Positions 49,794 through 59,400 of a stretch of DNA of 64,000 nt are shown here, piece after piece. This DNA is from Pelodera strongyloides. Lineage: Eukaryota > Nematoda > Chromadorea > Rhabditida > Rhabditidae. The number at the start of each line of letters is the position of its first letter. The first letter of the stretch is position 1. Below the pieces are notes generated by a model. That model had not been told where the DNA came from, searched no databases, and saw only the letters and a program-made list of their open reading frames with translations. Position numbers and translations under genes: made by a program. The DNA lies in assembly GCA_036852015.1 (NCBI GenBank), contig JAANDG010000148.1:186001-250000 (forward strand), in the 5' to 3' direction.

Positions 49794-51363
49794 TTTATGC
49801 ACAGTGTATTTTTTTCATCCTCCTTCTTCAAGCTTCATCTAGCTTCAAAATCTTATTAAACCACCCAATTCTTTATTATTATCGCCTTTAGGAACGGGTC
49901 CATCAAAATAAACCTATTTAGCATGTTTTTATAATTTGTATAAATGGGATTTATTATATATGTACACTAAATTTCGGCTAGACTTTATCCCGCTGAAATT
50001 TTTTGTGTTCGATATTCGGATAACTATACCGTAGGCACAAAACAATTGCACCCTTATTTCTTTACCGTGTGACCCGAGGCCGAGGGTAACTGGTTCTTGC
50101 TGTGTCCCAGGAGAGTATATGTCTATACAGTCATATTCCCCCGGGACATGCGGTAAGGAAATAAGGGTGCGATTGTCTTGCGCCTACAACGAAACTAAAG
50201 AGTTGCGCGCGGCAACAGTTTGGGGGTGTTTCCCGCAAAAGAATTTGATGCGCGCCGCAAAAGTTTTTTCACCGTCTTTGGTTGCCGTTTTGGTGCGGGA
50301 AACACCCCCAAACTGTTGCGGGAAACACCTCCAAACCGTTGCCGAAAAGGTGCGGAAACGGTGCGGGAAAAGTAGCAACTGCAAAAAGAAAGCAGCGTGT
50401 TGGATTCGAACCTACACTCTTGTTAGATACTTTCTCTAAACAGCGCCTTAGACCACTCGGCTACACAACACATGTGAGACGTGTGCTTGTGGAAAAATAT
50501 AGGTACATCAAATGCAGTTACGGCAGATCCTCCGAGCGCTTTCAAAAAAGTTGCCGAAAAGGTGCGGAAATGGTGCGGGGCGCAACTTGCGCGCCGAACC
50601 AAGAAAGGTGTTTCCCGCACCGGATCGGCGCGCATTTTGCGCGCCATTTCTATTCGGCGCGCATTTTGTTTCCCATTCCTTTGCGGCGCGCATTTTGTTT
50701 CCCGAAATGGTGCGGCGCGCAACTCATCGGCTCTCAGTGTACGGTATAGTTATCCGAATATCGACCCCGAAAAATTTCAGCGGGATAAAGCCTAGCCGAA
50801 ATTTAGTGTACATATATATTATAATAATCCCCCTTTATGCAAATTATAAAATCATGCTAAATATATGTTTATTTCGATGGGGGGGGGGTCCGTTTAACGC
50901 AGAGGCAGCTGTGCGATCCTCTATTTCAGAGGGTCTGCGCTGAATTTTGTCGCGGAGAAGTGACAAAATTACTAAGAGCAAAAATACTTTAAAAAAAAAA
51001 ACTAAATATCGCGTATTATTGTAGACTTACAAGTTGATTTTTCTCTCGCTCATCTATAAAAATGAGTCGCAGCTGTGATAAACCCATCACGGTTCATCAC
51101 GATGGTTAACCTGTTTTGGGGAGAGTGGGGGACCCAGGCAAGCTTTTTTTCTATTTATGATCTAAATTAAGGTGGCTCCCATCCCCAATGTCTACGAAGC
51201 GAGAGAGGAGGATGATGAAGAGATTTGGGTGACTTGGGATGTTTATAAGAAGGCTCAGGAGGACTATGTGAAGGCATTGGAGGAACGGAGAATGTTGGAA
51301 GCAAAGGACAGATGGGTGGGTTGATTTGGACGGATCGTTCCTGCGCGCACAGAACTCACACCT

Positions 51364-51398
<35 letters not shown>

Positions 51399-51446
51399 CA
51401 CACACACACCTAGCACACACACACACACCTAGCACACACACACAAC

Positions 51447-51481
<35 letters not shown>

Positions 51482-51610
51482 ACACCAACACACAACACAC
51501 ACACACACCTAGCACCACACACCTACCACACACACAGCACACACAACACACCCACAACCACCACACCCACACCACACACACACCACACACCCACACACAC
51601 CCCACCACAC

Positions 51611-51643
<33 letters not shown>

Positions 51644-52492
51644 GTGACGTTGAGTGGCTACAGAAGATCATCATCTTTTCTGTCGGGCTAAAAAGGAGTA
51701 CTTCCGCGAGCTGGCTGTTACGTAATGCTGCTCTCGTGTGTTTCTTACTTAAAATGCATAATTAGCAGTGTCTTTTTTTGATTGCCCGACCGTTTAGTAC
51801 GAAGAACGTATTTACTTATTCACGTATTTACTTAATTTTAGCTGGACGAACGTATTGCAGCTGCAGCCGGACATATGAATGAACCCAATGTTGTGAGTTT
51901 ATTTTTCTTCTTATACTTTTTCTTGTAGGATAGCTCTAATCATCTAGAGTTTGTAAATACACATTTATTTTGTTTAATTCAATCTATTTAATCTGTTCAT
52001 TTATGCAATAATAATAATTATTTGAGGATGAAATGGCTGACGAGCTTGAAGAAATGATGCGTGAAGTCAAGGAAAATGACACACCGGAGGCGTATGGTTA
52101 GTTTGCGGTTTAATTTTATTAATTATTTTATTTTACCCTTTTTGTAATCTCAGGAATCTATTGAAAAGGATTTAGCAAACGGCACATACTATTTTATTAT
52201 TTTTATTGGGTCAAAATCAAAACTAAGCTCTCGCGGCGCCAAAAACGCGTCTGACTGTGCTGCGGCGTGACGAGCCAGACTACTGTACTTGTTTGCGCAA
52301 GCGGCTACAGCGCGAATTTTAGAATTGCATATCCATTTATGGTGCACTGATTTAGCCGAAGCGGAAGCCTACGTGAATAGTATGCGTGAAGATATGGATG
52401 CTGCATTCCTGAGTGATTACTACGACAGGCCCAATCTGAGGGATCTCTCTAATGCAGTGCCGAAGAAAGAGGTAGATTGGCTGGTGTATTAA
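37539..52492 (+). CDS. C2H2 zinc-finger protein with internally duplicated finger cassette
   Basis: Likely nuclear DNA-binding protein; orthologue not recognised. Exons: 37539-37609, 41568-41632, 41748-41853, 47072-47136, 47258-47363, 47862-47926, 48690-48783, 48886-48976, 49079-49150, 49605-49691, 51172-51315, 51842-51892, 52027-52096, 52356-52492; phases agree, 407 aa. Five canonical fingers (CEIC, CPHC, CDIC, CPYC, CDIC) each split by an intron are followed by a degenerate sixth (CPHC, with spacing x11-H-x7-H). Fingers 2-3 and 4-5 are copies of one two-exon cassette (65 + 106 nt), and the 65-nt exon occurs a third time. Linkers read HQSSKHPY rather than TGEKPY. The C-terminal half is acidic and helical (VYEAREEDDEEIWVTW, DEMADELEEMMREVKEND). 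Acceptor choice at 52026 (tttgag) and at the sixth finger is the weakest part. The stop codon lies inside the flank of a MITE. Confidence 0.75.
37722..38290. mobile_element. GC-rich element A with tRNA-like core, copy 1
   Basis: Begins ACAACGAAACT then GTTGCGCGCGGCAACAG. The arms are made of repeated GGTGCGG, TTTCCCGC and GCGCGCATTTTG blocks, the right arm ending ATGGTGCGGCGCGCAGC as an inverted match of the left. In the middle (37935-38014, - strand) is a tRNA Leu/Ser-like core with A-box GGCCGAGTGGTCTAAGGCGC and B-box GGTTCGAAT. It is about 85-90% alike to copy 2 at 50185-50750. In intron 1 of the zinc-finger gene. Confidence 0.8.
38380..38940. mobile_element. GC-rich element B with tRNA-Leu-like core, copy 1
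   Basis: Left arm repeats CAGCCGCGCAAATTGGAGTG-like units. The core at 38603-38684 (+ strand) is tRNA-Leu-like (ACCGAATGGTCTAAGGCGC, then GGCTCCAG, then B-box GGTTCGATTCC). The right arm is a 23-bp tandem repeat, GCGCAGGGGGGCACCGGCCA type, about seven copies, ending in a GGGGCGAGCGCCCCTGG hairpin. The same parts appear in reverse order and strand at 53025-53760. Open frames across the tandem arm are repeat artefacts. Confidence 0.8.
40185..40335. repeat. GC-rich island with repeated GGCGAAAGCTG
   Basis: A 150-bp GC-rich block in AT-rich intron, with GGGCGAAAC, GGCGAAAGCTGGGCGA and GGCGAAAGCTGCGCGCG in series and a GCGGCGCGCAG end like the arms of element A. Could be a fragment of another GC-rich repeat family. 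Confidence 0.4.
41430..41503 (-). repeat. Fragment of the hairpin composite repeat, reversed
   Basis: On the - strand it begins ACCAGCCGGATGAAGAGCCC and carries the two hairpins of the element at 46564 and 63031 (GAAGAGCC/GGGCTCTTC and AATCGGCC/GGCCGATT), then stops. It joins the same TATGATAATAATGCGAAG context as the zinc-finger cassette copies. Confidence 0.75.
43189..43697. mobile_element. Large palindromic MITE, TTAAAGGGATAGG ends
   Basis: Arms of about 220 bp mirror each other from TTAAAGGGATAGGCTCATC to the right end AACCTATCCCTTTAA. Shared inner blocks include AAGCTTCCTTTATTGG and AACTACACTCGGC. No open frame of note. In a zinc-finger gene intron. Confidence 0.9.
43711..44197. mobile_element. 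Second palindromic MITE, TTAAAGGGATATGTTCAC ends
   Basis: Lies 13 bp after the previous element. Arms contain AATTTATAAAACAATTGGAGT and its inverse plus GCTTTTTGAGCAAGCTC; the right end is GGTGAACCTATCCCTTTAA. The ends match the family of 43189 but the bodies differ. Confidence 0.85.
44213..44415. repeat. Degenerate palindromic element, GCATGC ends
   Basis: Left TTGCATGCGTCGCGGAAA and right TTTCACGCGGCTTGCATGCC are imperfect inverted repeats; inner TGCACGCC and GTGGCATGCC words recur. Follows directly after the MITE ending at 44197. Confidence 0.5.
44842..44935. repeat. Fragment of GC-rich element A
   Basis: CTTGCGCGCCGCACCATTTC followed by AAATGCGCGCCGAATAGAAA matches the right arm of element A (38180-38280, 50640-50730) in reverse orientation. 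The rest of the element is absent. Confidence 0.75.
46021..46281. mobile_element. Palindromic MITE, CATTTTTCTAATTTTCAAGCGC ends
   Basis: Arms of about 110 bp: left ATTTTTCTAATTTTCAAGCG, AACAATTT and GTCATACCCAACCAACTAT; the right arm is the inverse, ending TGAGAATTAGAAAAATATTG. No coding content. Confidence 0.85.
46564..47010 (+). mobile_element. Composite repeat with hairpins and tRNA-His-like core, copy 1
   Basis: Opens AACCAGCCGTTCGG with two hairpins (arms ending GGGCTCTTC and GGCCGATT), then a spacer, then a tRNA-like core from about 46823: A-box TAGCTCAACAGGTAGAGC, a pairable anticodon stem, B-box GGGTTCAAATC, and a paired T stem. It ends GACAAACTCTTCTCCTTTATATAATAAG. The acceptor stem does not pair and about 10 nt are inserted before the T arm, so it is not a working tRNA. 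Copy 2 lies at 63031-63431. It sits between two zinc-finger cassette copies, at a site that is empty near 47650. Confidence 0.85.
49748..49790. repeat. (TA)n microsatellite
   Basis: About 21 uninterrupted TA units in an intron of the zinc-finger gene. Confidence 0.98.
50031..50188. mobile_element. Nested palindromic element, GTAGGCACAAAACAATTG ends
   Basis: GTAGGCACAAAACAATTGCA with CCCTTATTTCTTTACCG is mirrored by TAAGGAAATAAGGGTGCGAT and TTGCGCCTAC. About 158 bp, inside the 49887 element. Confidence 0.8.
50185..50750. mobile_element. GC-rich element A with tRNA-like core, copy 2
   Basis: Same architecture as copy 1 at 37722 and same relative orientation. The core at 50396-50472 (- strand) reads AGCCGAGTGGTCTAAGGCGC for the A-box and GGTTCGAATCC for the B-box, a cleaner B-box than copy 1. 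Inserted inside a palindromic MITE. Confidence 0.85.
51359..51643. repeat. Compound (CA)n microsatellite with CTAGCACACAC units
   Basis: 285 bp of CA repeats broken by CTAG and CCAC interruptions, in the intron after the exon ending at 51315. Gives spurious Thr-His and Cys-Val frames on both strands. Confidence 0.97.
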
Positions 52493-52629
52493 AGCGAAAT
52501 ACCGGCCGGTTTTTGAAACGCATCGCGGACATCTGAATTCTTACGTATGTATGCTGATTTGCTCGAATTTAGCTGATTTTTTATTCTAATTTGTGTTCAT
52601 TTGCATATGTTGTCTGTATTTCGCTTTAA
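52489..52629. mobile_element. TTAA-type MITE at the zinc-finger stop codon
   Basis: TTAAAGCGAAATACCGGCCGG at the left, TGTATTTCGCTTTAA at the right; part of the right arm is deleted. The left TTAA supplies the TAA stop (52490-52492) of the zinc-finger gene, so the 3' UTR begins inside the element. Confidence 0.88.
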
Positions 52630-52806
52630 TTTCGTGAGAGATCAGTTAATATAATATTTATTACGCACACAAAAATGTACACGCACGCACGGTTTGTCGA
52701 TAAAATACACAAAGACATAAAAAGCGAACAAAAAAGAAGTACAACAATATACAGGAGATCATAACTGAAGGCTACGAATGAAATATTGTCGGATTGCTCT
52801 CAATCA

Positions 52807-52970
52807 TTAAAGCGAAATACCGGCCGGTTTTTGAAACGCATCAAGTACTCGCTGCTTTCCTATGCTTCATATGCAAATGAGCATAAATTTGAATAAAAAA
52901 TAGACCCCAATAGACCCCTTTTAGCATAACTGCATAAGAATGCTGATAGTTGAGATGCGTTTCAAAAAGA
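52807..52970. mobile_element. TTAA-type MITE (AGCGAAATACCGG family), right end lost
   Basis: Intact left end TTAAAGCGAAATACCGGCCGG and core CATATGCAAATGAGCATAAA; the right arm reaches GATGCGTTTCAAAAA and then stops. Second copy of the family within 320 bp. Confidence 0.8.
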
Positions 52971-53024
52971 GTGTCTGCGTGCCATTTTAATTACTCTGGA
53001 AATAATGACCTTTGATCTACTCTG

Positions 53025-53760
53025 GTCTCCAACCGCGCAGCGCACCCCCAGCCAGGGGCGCTCGCCCCTTCTTTTTGCCCCCCTTCGCGGTTGGCCGGTG
53101 CCCCCCTACGCGGCTGGCCGGTGCCCCCCTGCGCGGCTGGCCGGTGCCCCCCTGCGCGGCTGGCCGGTGCCCCCTGCGCGGCTGGCCGGTGCCCCCCTGC
53201 GCGGCTGGCCGGTGCCCCCCTGCGCGGCTGGCCGGTGCCCCCCTGCGCGGCTGCCGGGTGCCCCCCTGCGCGGTTAGCCCTCCAAGGCTAAAATAAAAAG
53301 ACAGACCACATCCGCAAAATAAATGCACCGAACAGGAATCTAACCTACGAAATTCACTCATTATATTCTGGAGCCAGCGCCTTAGACCACTAGGCCACAA
53401 AGCGCATGTCTAATAATCGAAAAGAAACATTGGGTGGTGACAGCAGATACTTCGAAATTGCGCGGCTGGGTGCGCGGTTGGCTGGGGGTGCGCTGCGCGG
53501 TTGAGGACCGGAGCCCCGAGGCACCGCGTACCCAGACGCGTAGTTTGCAAACTACGCGGCTGGCCGGGGTCCCTCTGCGCGGTACGCGGCTGGCTACGCT
53601 CGCACTCCAATTTGCGCGGCTGGCTACGCGTGCACTCCAATTTGCGCGGCTGGCTGCGCGTGCACTCCAATTTGCGCGGCTGGCTACGCGGTGCGCTGCG
53701 CCCCAGGAACGTAGTACCTCTACGTGCGATAGAAACTCGAAACTTGTAAAAATTTTTGTA
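53025..53760. mobile_element. GC-rich element B with tRNA-Leu-like core, copy 2 (reverse)
   Basis: Reverse complement arrangement of 38380-38940. A hairpin with AGGGGCGCTCGCCCC is followed by about eight 23-bp units of GCGCGGCTGGCCGGTGCCCC type. Then comes a tRNA-Leu-like core on the - strand (53321-53408; GGCCTAGTGGTCTAAGGCGC then TGGCTCCAG), and an arm of repeated GCGCGGCTGGCTACGCGTGC and CACTCCAATTT units. The core lacks an anticodon loop. Confidence 0.82.
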
Positions 53761-54331
53761 AGTGTATTCCACACTTGCCGGCCAATATTTTCCGGAGCAT
53801 TTTAGCATCAGCACTCTTCCTTCGATCTACTAGTGAATCCAAGTTTAAATAAGGCAACATTTCTTTCATTACTAGAGGGTGTTTCATTATACTTAAGCAA
53901 GTGAGATCTCGTAAAAATACGCTTAGTAAACATATACTGGACCCTTTCGAGAGCCAGCATAGTGTTAGAGCCTGTGAATAACTGATTTTTGTGAAATTAA
54001 TAGTTGTATGCGATTAACGGTAAGGGGATGGATACCTTATAGAGAAAAGGTGCGTATTGTTAGGGTTCGTGAGGTTTACTGGTGTAGTGCAAGAAATATT
54101 TTCTAGGTTGCTGCACGCATTGGTGAGGAATCGGAGCCCAACGAGAAGCGCCCTAAACTTGATTAGAAAATTCTAGATTCTCCAGAAGACGGTTGAACAA
54201 CTAACCTAGCGTCTGACTTATTTCTTATGTAATGATTAGTTTTACGACGTTCTCCCAGTATCCCAGTTAGTTTTTTTTTCCGCAACCACGCTTTCTGTGT
54301 GCTGTCAGAAGATAGACATTCCCAACGTAAT

Positions 54332-54727
54332 TTAAAGGGACAGGCCCATCAAAGTAAACCTATATTTACGATACGTATACGTTCATAGTGACTATCAAGT
54401 ATTTTTATTACAATGTATACAAACTAAATTGCACATTTATTTGCCATGGGAAACTTTTTTCCGATGCGCTCAGCCGTAAAGCCGCAAATATCCTTGTCGT
54501 CAATGCAAATTTATCGTGAAATTATAATGCGATTAAAATTTGCATATATAGCTTTGAAATCTGCAGTTTTATGTATGGTATACATATGCGTTGAGCGCAT
54601 TGGAAAAAAGTTGTCTAGGCCGAATAATGGTGAAATTTAGTTTGTATATATTGTAATAAAAATGCTTGATAGTCATTATGAACGTATCGTAAATATAGGT
54701 TTATTTTGATGGGCCTGTCCCTTTAAG
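54332..54727. mobile_element. Palindromic MITE, TTAAAGGGACAGGCCCATCAA ends, intact
   Basis: Arms of about 150 bp from TTTAAAGGGACAGGCCCATC to GATGGGCCTGTCCCTTTAA. Inner inverted blocks include ACTATCAAGCATTTTTATTA-like and TTTGCATATA sequences. Closest relative is the broken 49887-50897 element. Confidence 0.92.
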
Positions 54728-56483
54728 GCTACGGTATAGATTTGGAATTAAAATTGCCGCCGAATATATTACTTTCACAAAACAATTCATAACGTAGTGC
54801 GTAGTCAACAAGTTACGGTTGGGTTGGGATGCTGCAGCAGTTCTACTTCAGACATTGCGTTCGCTTTCGGCTTATACTTATACCGCAAAGATTTCACTTT
54901 CAGCTGTTGAAAAAAAACGACCATTGGCTTTATTGTTTTTTTTGTTTGCGCATTATTTTCAGCTGGTTTTATAGTAATTCAATAGAAGATTTTAGGCTGG
55001 TAATCGAAACCATGTCACGTTGAATGTTGGTATGAATAGACAATTTTGGCATCGTAACCATGCATTTTAGCTTTTGCGGCATCGTAATCATGTCAGCTTT
55101 TGTTTCGTCAATTCTTAGGCTCTGATTCTGGATAGGTTTTCTGTAATGTTGAAATTTTGGCCCCACTCTCTAGACTGTCTTGTGTATTAGTCTCTAGACT
55201 ATGTTTTACTATCGCTACTTTGTTATTTTTTCATTGAAATGGTTGACTACCATTTCCTCTTGTTATTCCGTTGGCCTTGTTGTTATTTCTTGTTGTTACT
55301 GTTGTTTTTATCCTCGTTGTAGGTGTGTAATGTTGATTGTTTTATTTTATGAAACTTCGTTTGTTGGGAATTTTGTGCATACAAGCCGTCACAGTCGCAA
55401 ACGTTAATTGCACACAATAACATTGTACCATACATACAGTAAACGTGAATGAGAAAACAATAGTTGGAGAAACATGTTAGCCATAGTTAGACCCTGGGAG
55501 TATAGTATGGATTACAGTATGCCGCAGATAATATTGATCCTGCCAGCACTGATACCAAATTGGGTGCATTATTTTCGAGCACTGGTTGTGTTCTCAGACG
55601 CCCCTTGATAGTTTTCAACATGCCCTTGTACAGTGGTGAAAGAAACAAATATGTTTGTACCAACAGGATCAACAACAAACTAATGTTTTGGTTTTCTCTT
55701 ACAGCTTTTATGTAGTAAATAATCAAGAAATTATTTGCGCGGGTAGCGGTACTTCGACAGTAGGGTAAGAGCTTACATTAAAAATGGTTACAAAAACCAA
55801 CAATTCAGCTTGTGTGTCGCGAATCAAATATATCGCCTTCAGTGCATACTTTTACCGCACAGCATTGCATTGTAAGTGTGCAGGTCGCACCAACCAGTGA
55901 AACAAAAACAATTTTTATACAACAAAACAACAAACAACCGGCTCATAACCATAATAAAAAATAACAACGGGAAATAGCGATTCGAAATAAAGCAAATTTC
56001 AAGAGCTAAATAAAATGATAAATGGTCTCCAACCTTTCCGGCAAGCAAGTAACAAATAAAAATAACATTTTAAAACTATTGTAATTGTATTCTATATAAA
56101 AGTTCTAACTGAATTTACAAGATATTTTAAGTGCAATAAAACAGAAGAGGGTAACATGCATTGCACAAAATGAGGACTTTCTTGCACAATTCTAAAACTA
56201 TGACCGCAATGAAAAAAAAGAGAATACGAGGAATTACAGTCACATCACCGGATCAAATAATGTAGCCCGGTGACGTCATAAGCAAAAGAGAAACTGACTA
56301 AAAACAGTTTAAAAATCGTATTTAATTTGTATTAAAATTAAAAAGTAGGCCTGTAAATAACAGCATAGTTAACGCGCCTTTACAATATTTCCAAATAGAA
56401 ATTTATGGAAGTAAATTGCGGAACACTAATAATTACGGTACAAAGACAATCCACAGTTAGTTGTTCAAGCTTTTCCAACTTCT

Positions 56484-59400
56484 CTAATACAACTTCGCGC
56501 GCTTCTCGCTCGACATGTCTCCCTTCACAGTAAAGCCATTGCTCTAAAAAAAAATTTTTAAAGGCAAATACCTATAAAGTACACTACAGTAACCTACCGG
56601 CATATCATCTCTTACAATTGGGAATTTTCGAAATTAATGAATGATAGCCAAATATCCCAAACACCAAACCAATGGGCTGTAAGGAAACGCACGCATACGT
56701 GTGTCTTATTCGCATAGGATAAAATTCTATACTTCACCCCAATTACTTCTGAGAAAAAGTGCACTTAATGCCCTAGCCCTTAAACGGTTCGAGGTCGCTG
56801 AAACATACCACTTCGTCCATAGGGCGCTTACGAGACTGGAGAAGGGGTAATGTGGCAGGAGATGGTAGCAGGCTCGCACCCAGCGACACCTGAGGATGTG
56901 TCAGCGACTGCCCATATAAGTGACTGAGATGTGTGAGCTGGCCAAGACCGCTTAGAACCTGCAAACAGTTGCAGTCTTTTTTAGCTCTACCCTACCATGT
57001 ATGTGCCATATATACAGAGAAAACTTTTGAGGGAATTTCAAATACGGAAATGGCAGCGCACAAAGCTACACCCGAACAAACTGTTTTACTTAGCTTCAAG
57101 CAAGTAGACCTGGGATGAACAGGAAGATATAAGCATGACACGGATTGCGTGAGGGTACCTACCGCCGGGCGATAAAGACCTCCGATAAGCCGCGAGTAGA
57201 CAAGTCCTGGGTAGACGGGGTAGGGCAAGAGTGGCATCAAACCAGTCGGAAGAGTCGGCTGCTGGACCTGAAAATCGTCCATTAATATTGGACACAATTC
57301 CTATGATGACCGATCTAATTTTCTAAGTATATGCATCAACTGTGTTAAGTCAATGTCTACATCTCGCACAGTCCGATGTCCGATTACACTAAAAATGCTA
57401 ACTGTAGATTGGTGGTGTCTTTGTCATGACCGCAAATAAACAAAACTAGAAAAGCCAACGTTCTCGTTCTTGCATACACTTTATACGTTAGATCTATTCT
57501 GGAGTCCGGGAGTGTAGTATTCAATCCCTACAAGAAAAGGGATAAACTGGCTCTAGAAAGAATCCAGCGTATGTTTACGAAGCGTGTGTTTATGAGATCT
57601 CATTTAGTTGGATTTATGGATACACCAAGTAGTGAAACTAGAAATGAGCTTCTCAAATTAGATATGTTAGAGAATCGTAGAAAGAGAGCAGATGCCAGAA
57701 TGCTTAGGAAAATACTAGCTGGTAAATGCGGTTTACCTTTACAACGTATGTTTAAATTTAGATCGTGCAACTATTCTTCTCGTAGAGGTAGTTCTAGGAT
57801 TGTTATTAATAGGGCATCAAGAAATGTTCGGAAACATTCATTTGTCCATAGAACTTCCCTTATGATTGAACAAAACGTTACAAACTCCTTTTGATTTACT
57901 TCGAATTTGCGTGTTGTGGCATATTTTACTACCACTATTATGTTTTATTGATTTAGTATGTGTATTTTATAACACAAACTGCACGTTACATTGCTTTCTT
58001 TGAGTGTCTTTGTGCGTAATAAATTATATTAAACAATACCATTTAGAGACTTTTTTCAATTTTGCAATCGCAAAACTGCAATTAAATAATATTGAATTGC
58101 ACTTTAAACGGGACATGAATAATGAATTTGTATACTTATAAATTTAGACACGACGTATGCGGTGCCCTAAATACATAAAAAGAAGAATAACTAGTAACTA
58201 GTAAGAGTTCGAATAAAATAGATAGATCAACTTAACATGAGCTGTGGGATCGGGTTGTTGATGAGCGGAGGAGCAATTAGCTGGCGGGACCAGAGATTCC
58301 TGGCTGCCAGGTTGGTGCGTCCATTTAGCAGCAACTCATTCTTGATGTGTTGGGGCGGGTGGAGGTATTTGCAATTAGTCCCTTCACGAGCACAATGGTT
58401 CTGCAAGCATAAACCTTGAGCCTCGAAAGGGACCACCGGTAAAATAAAAAAGAAATCCAGTTTTTTTGGCTTTATATTCTATGAATGCGCGATTATAAAC
58501 CGTGGGAAAAATGATCAATAATTATTTCTTTCACACATTTTCTGGACCTGTTTTTGGACTAAAGAACTCCTTGAATTGGTATCATACCGTTTTGAAAAAG
58601 TCGTAACATGCAGTGACACGACCGTATTGCTCGAGCACATGCGGGGGCGGGTGGGCGAACTTGCATTCTTGATCTGAGCGGAGACACTCTCCACGCCTGA
58701 ACTCTCGGCACACATCTACCTAAACCAGAAACAAACGGATGAGCAAGAAAGAACGAAACCCGAGCATTGCTCATTTGCTCACTAGCCAATTTTAAGAAAC
58801 AGAGTCTTACTGCAACTATATTTTCTAGAGTCTTACTGTGGTTGACCATTTCAGTCTAGATGAAAAATTGTATTTTACACATGGTTTCTAAATTGGAGCA
58901 CATATGATGTTCCTTTACCGTAGGGGCAGCAGACAACCAAAGTAAAGACTATACTTTATTACTCACTTGCAACCAGCTTGTGTTATTTACGGTAAGTAGC
59001 TGCGAGGCGAGTGCACTGCTTGGTTGTGGGATGGCCGTTGCCGCCCAAAATTGGGGTGTTTGTGCAGGCGAGATGGCTGTCAAACACGCGTTCGAGTTCC
59101 CGACATTCTAAAATTTAAGGAATAATCTAAGAGAACAGTGAATAATGATCACGTTAGCTTCCGTTTTCCCCATGAGAAGAAAAACACTTTTCAGATGCGG
59201 ACGTTGCTGTAGTAAGAACTAACCAGAATGATCTGCCCATCTGACCGCGGAATGGAAATAGGGACTGCGGAGTGCGGGGGGCTATTCCACTAATAATTTA
59301 TTTACTACTGGGTAATTCCTTGCGAGATAATGTCATCTCTTGTTGATGCACCTTTATGAAGAAGAAAAACTATAAATACAACTCTATTCTCAAAAATATG

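Larger units (their letters stand above)
49887..50897. mobile_element. Palindromic MITE (GGGTCCATCAAAATAAACCTA) hosting two nested elements
   Basis: Left ACGGGTCCATCAAAATAAAC and right GTTTATTTCGATGG...GGTCCGT are inverted ends; inner blocks ACTAAATTTCGGCTAG and TTTATCCCGCTGAAATTTTT recur inverted before 50820. The ends match the intact relative at 54332-54727. The interior is split by a palindromic element (50031-50188) and by GC-rich element A (50185-50750). Confidence 0.85.
52630..56483. other. Convergent intergenic region, repeat-rich
   Basis: The 3' ends of the zinc-finger gene (+) and muscleblind gene (-) converge here. It holds MITEs at 52807 and 54332 and GC-rich element B at 53025. 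From about 54728 to 56483 it is AT-rich with no recognisable gene; the small open frames are hydrophobic or low-complexity. Confidence 0.5.

Noticed and set aside
50396..50472. Functional tRNA-Leu or tRNA-Ser gene on the - strand
   Set aside because: Good A- and B-boxes, but no consistent cloverleaf, and the core is part of repeat element A with a second copy at 37935.
51151..51691. Cys/Val- and Thr/His-rich open frames
   Set aside because: They are translations of the (CA)n microsatellite.
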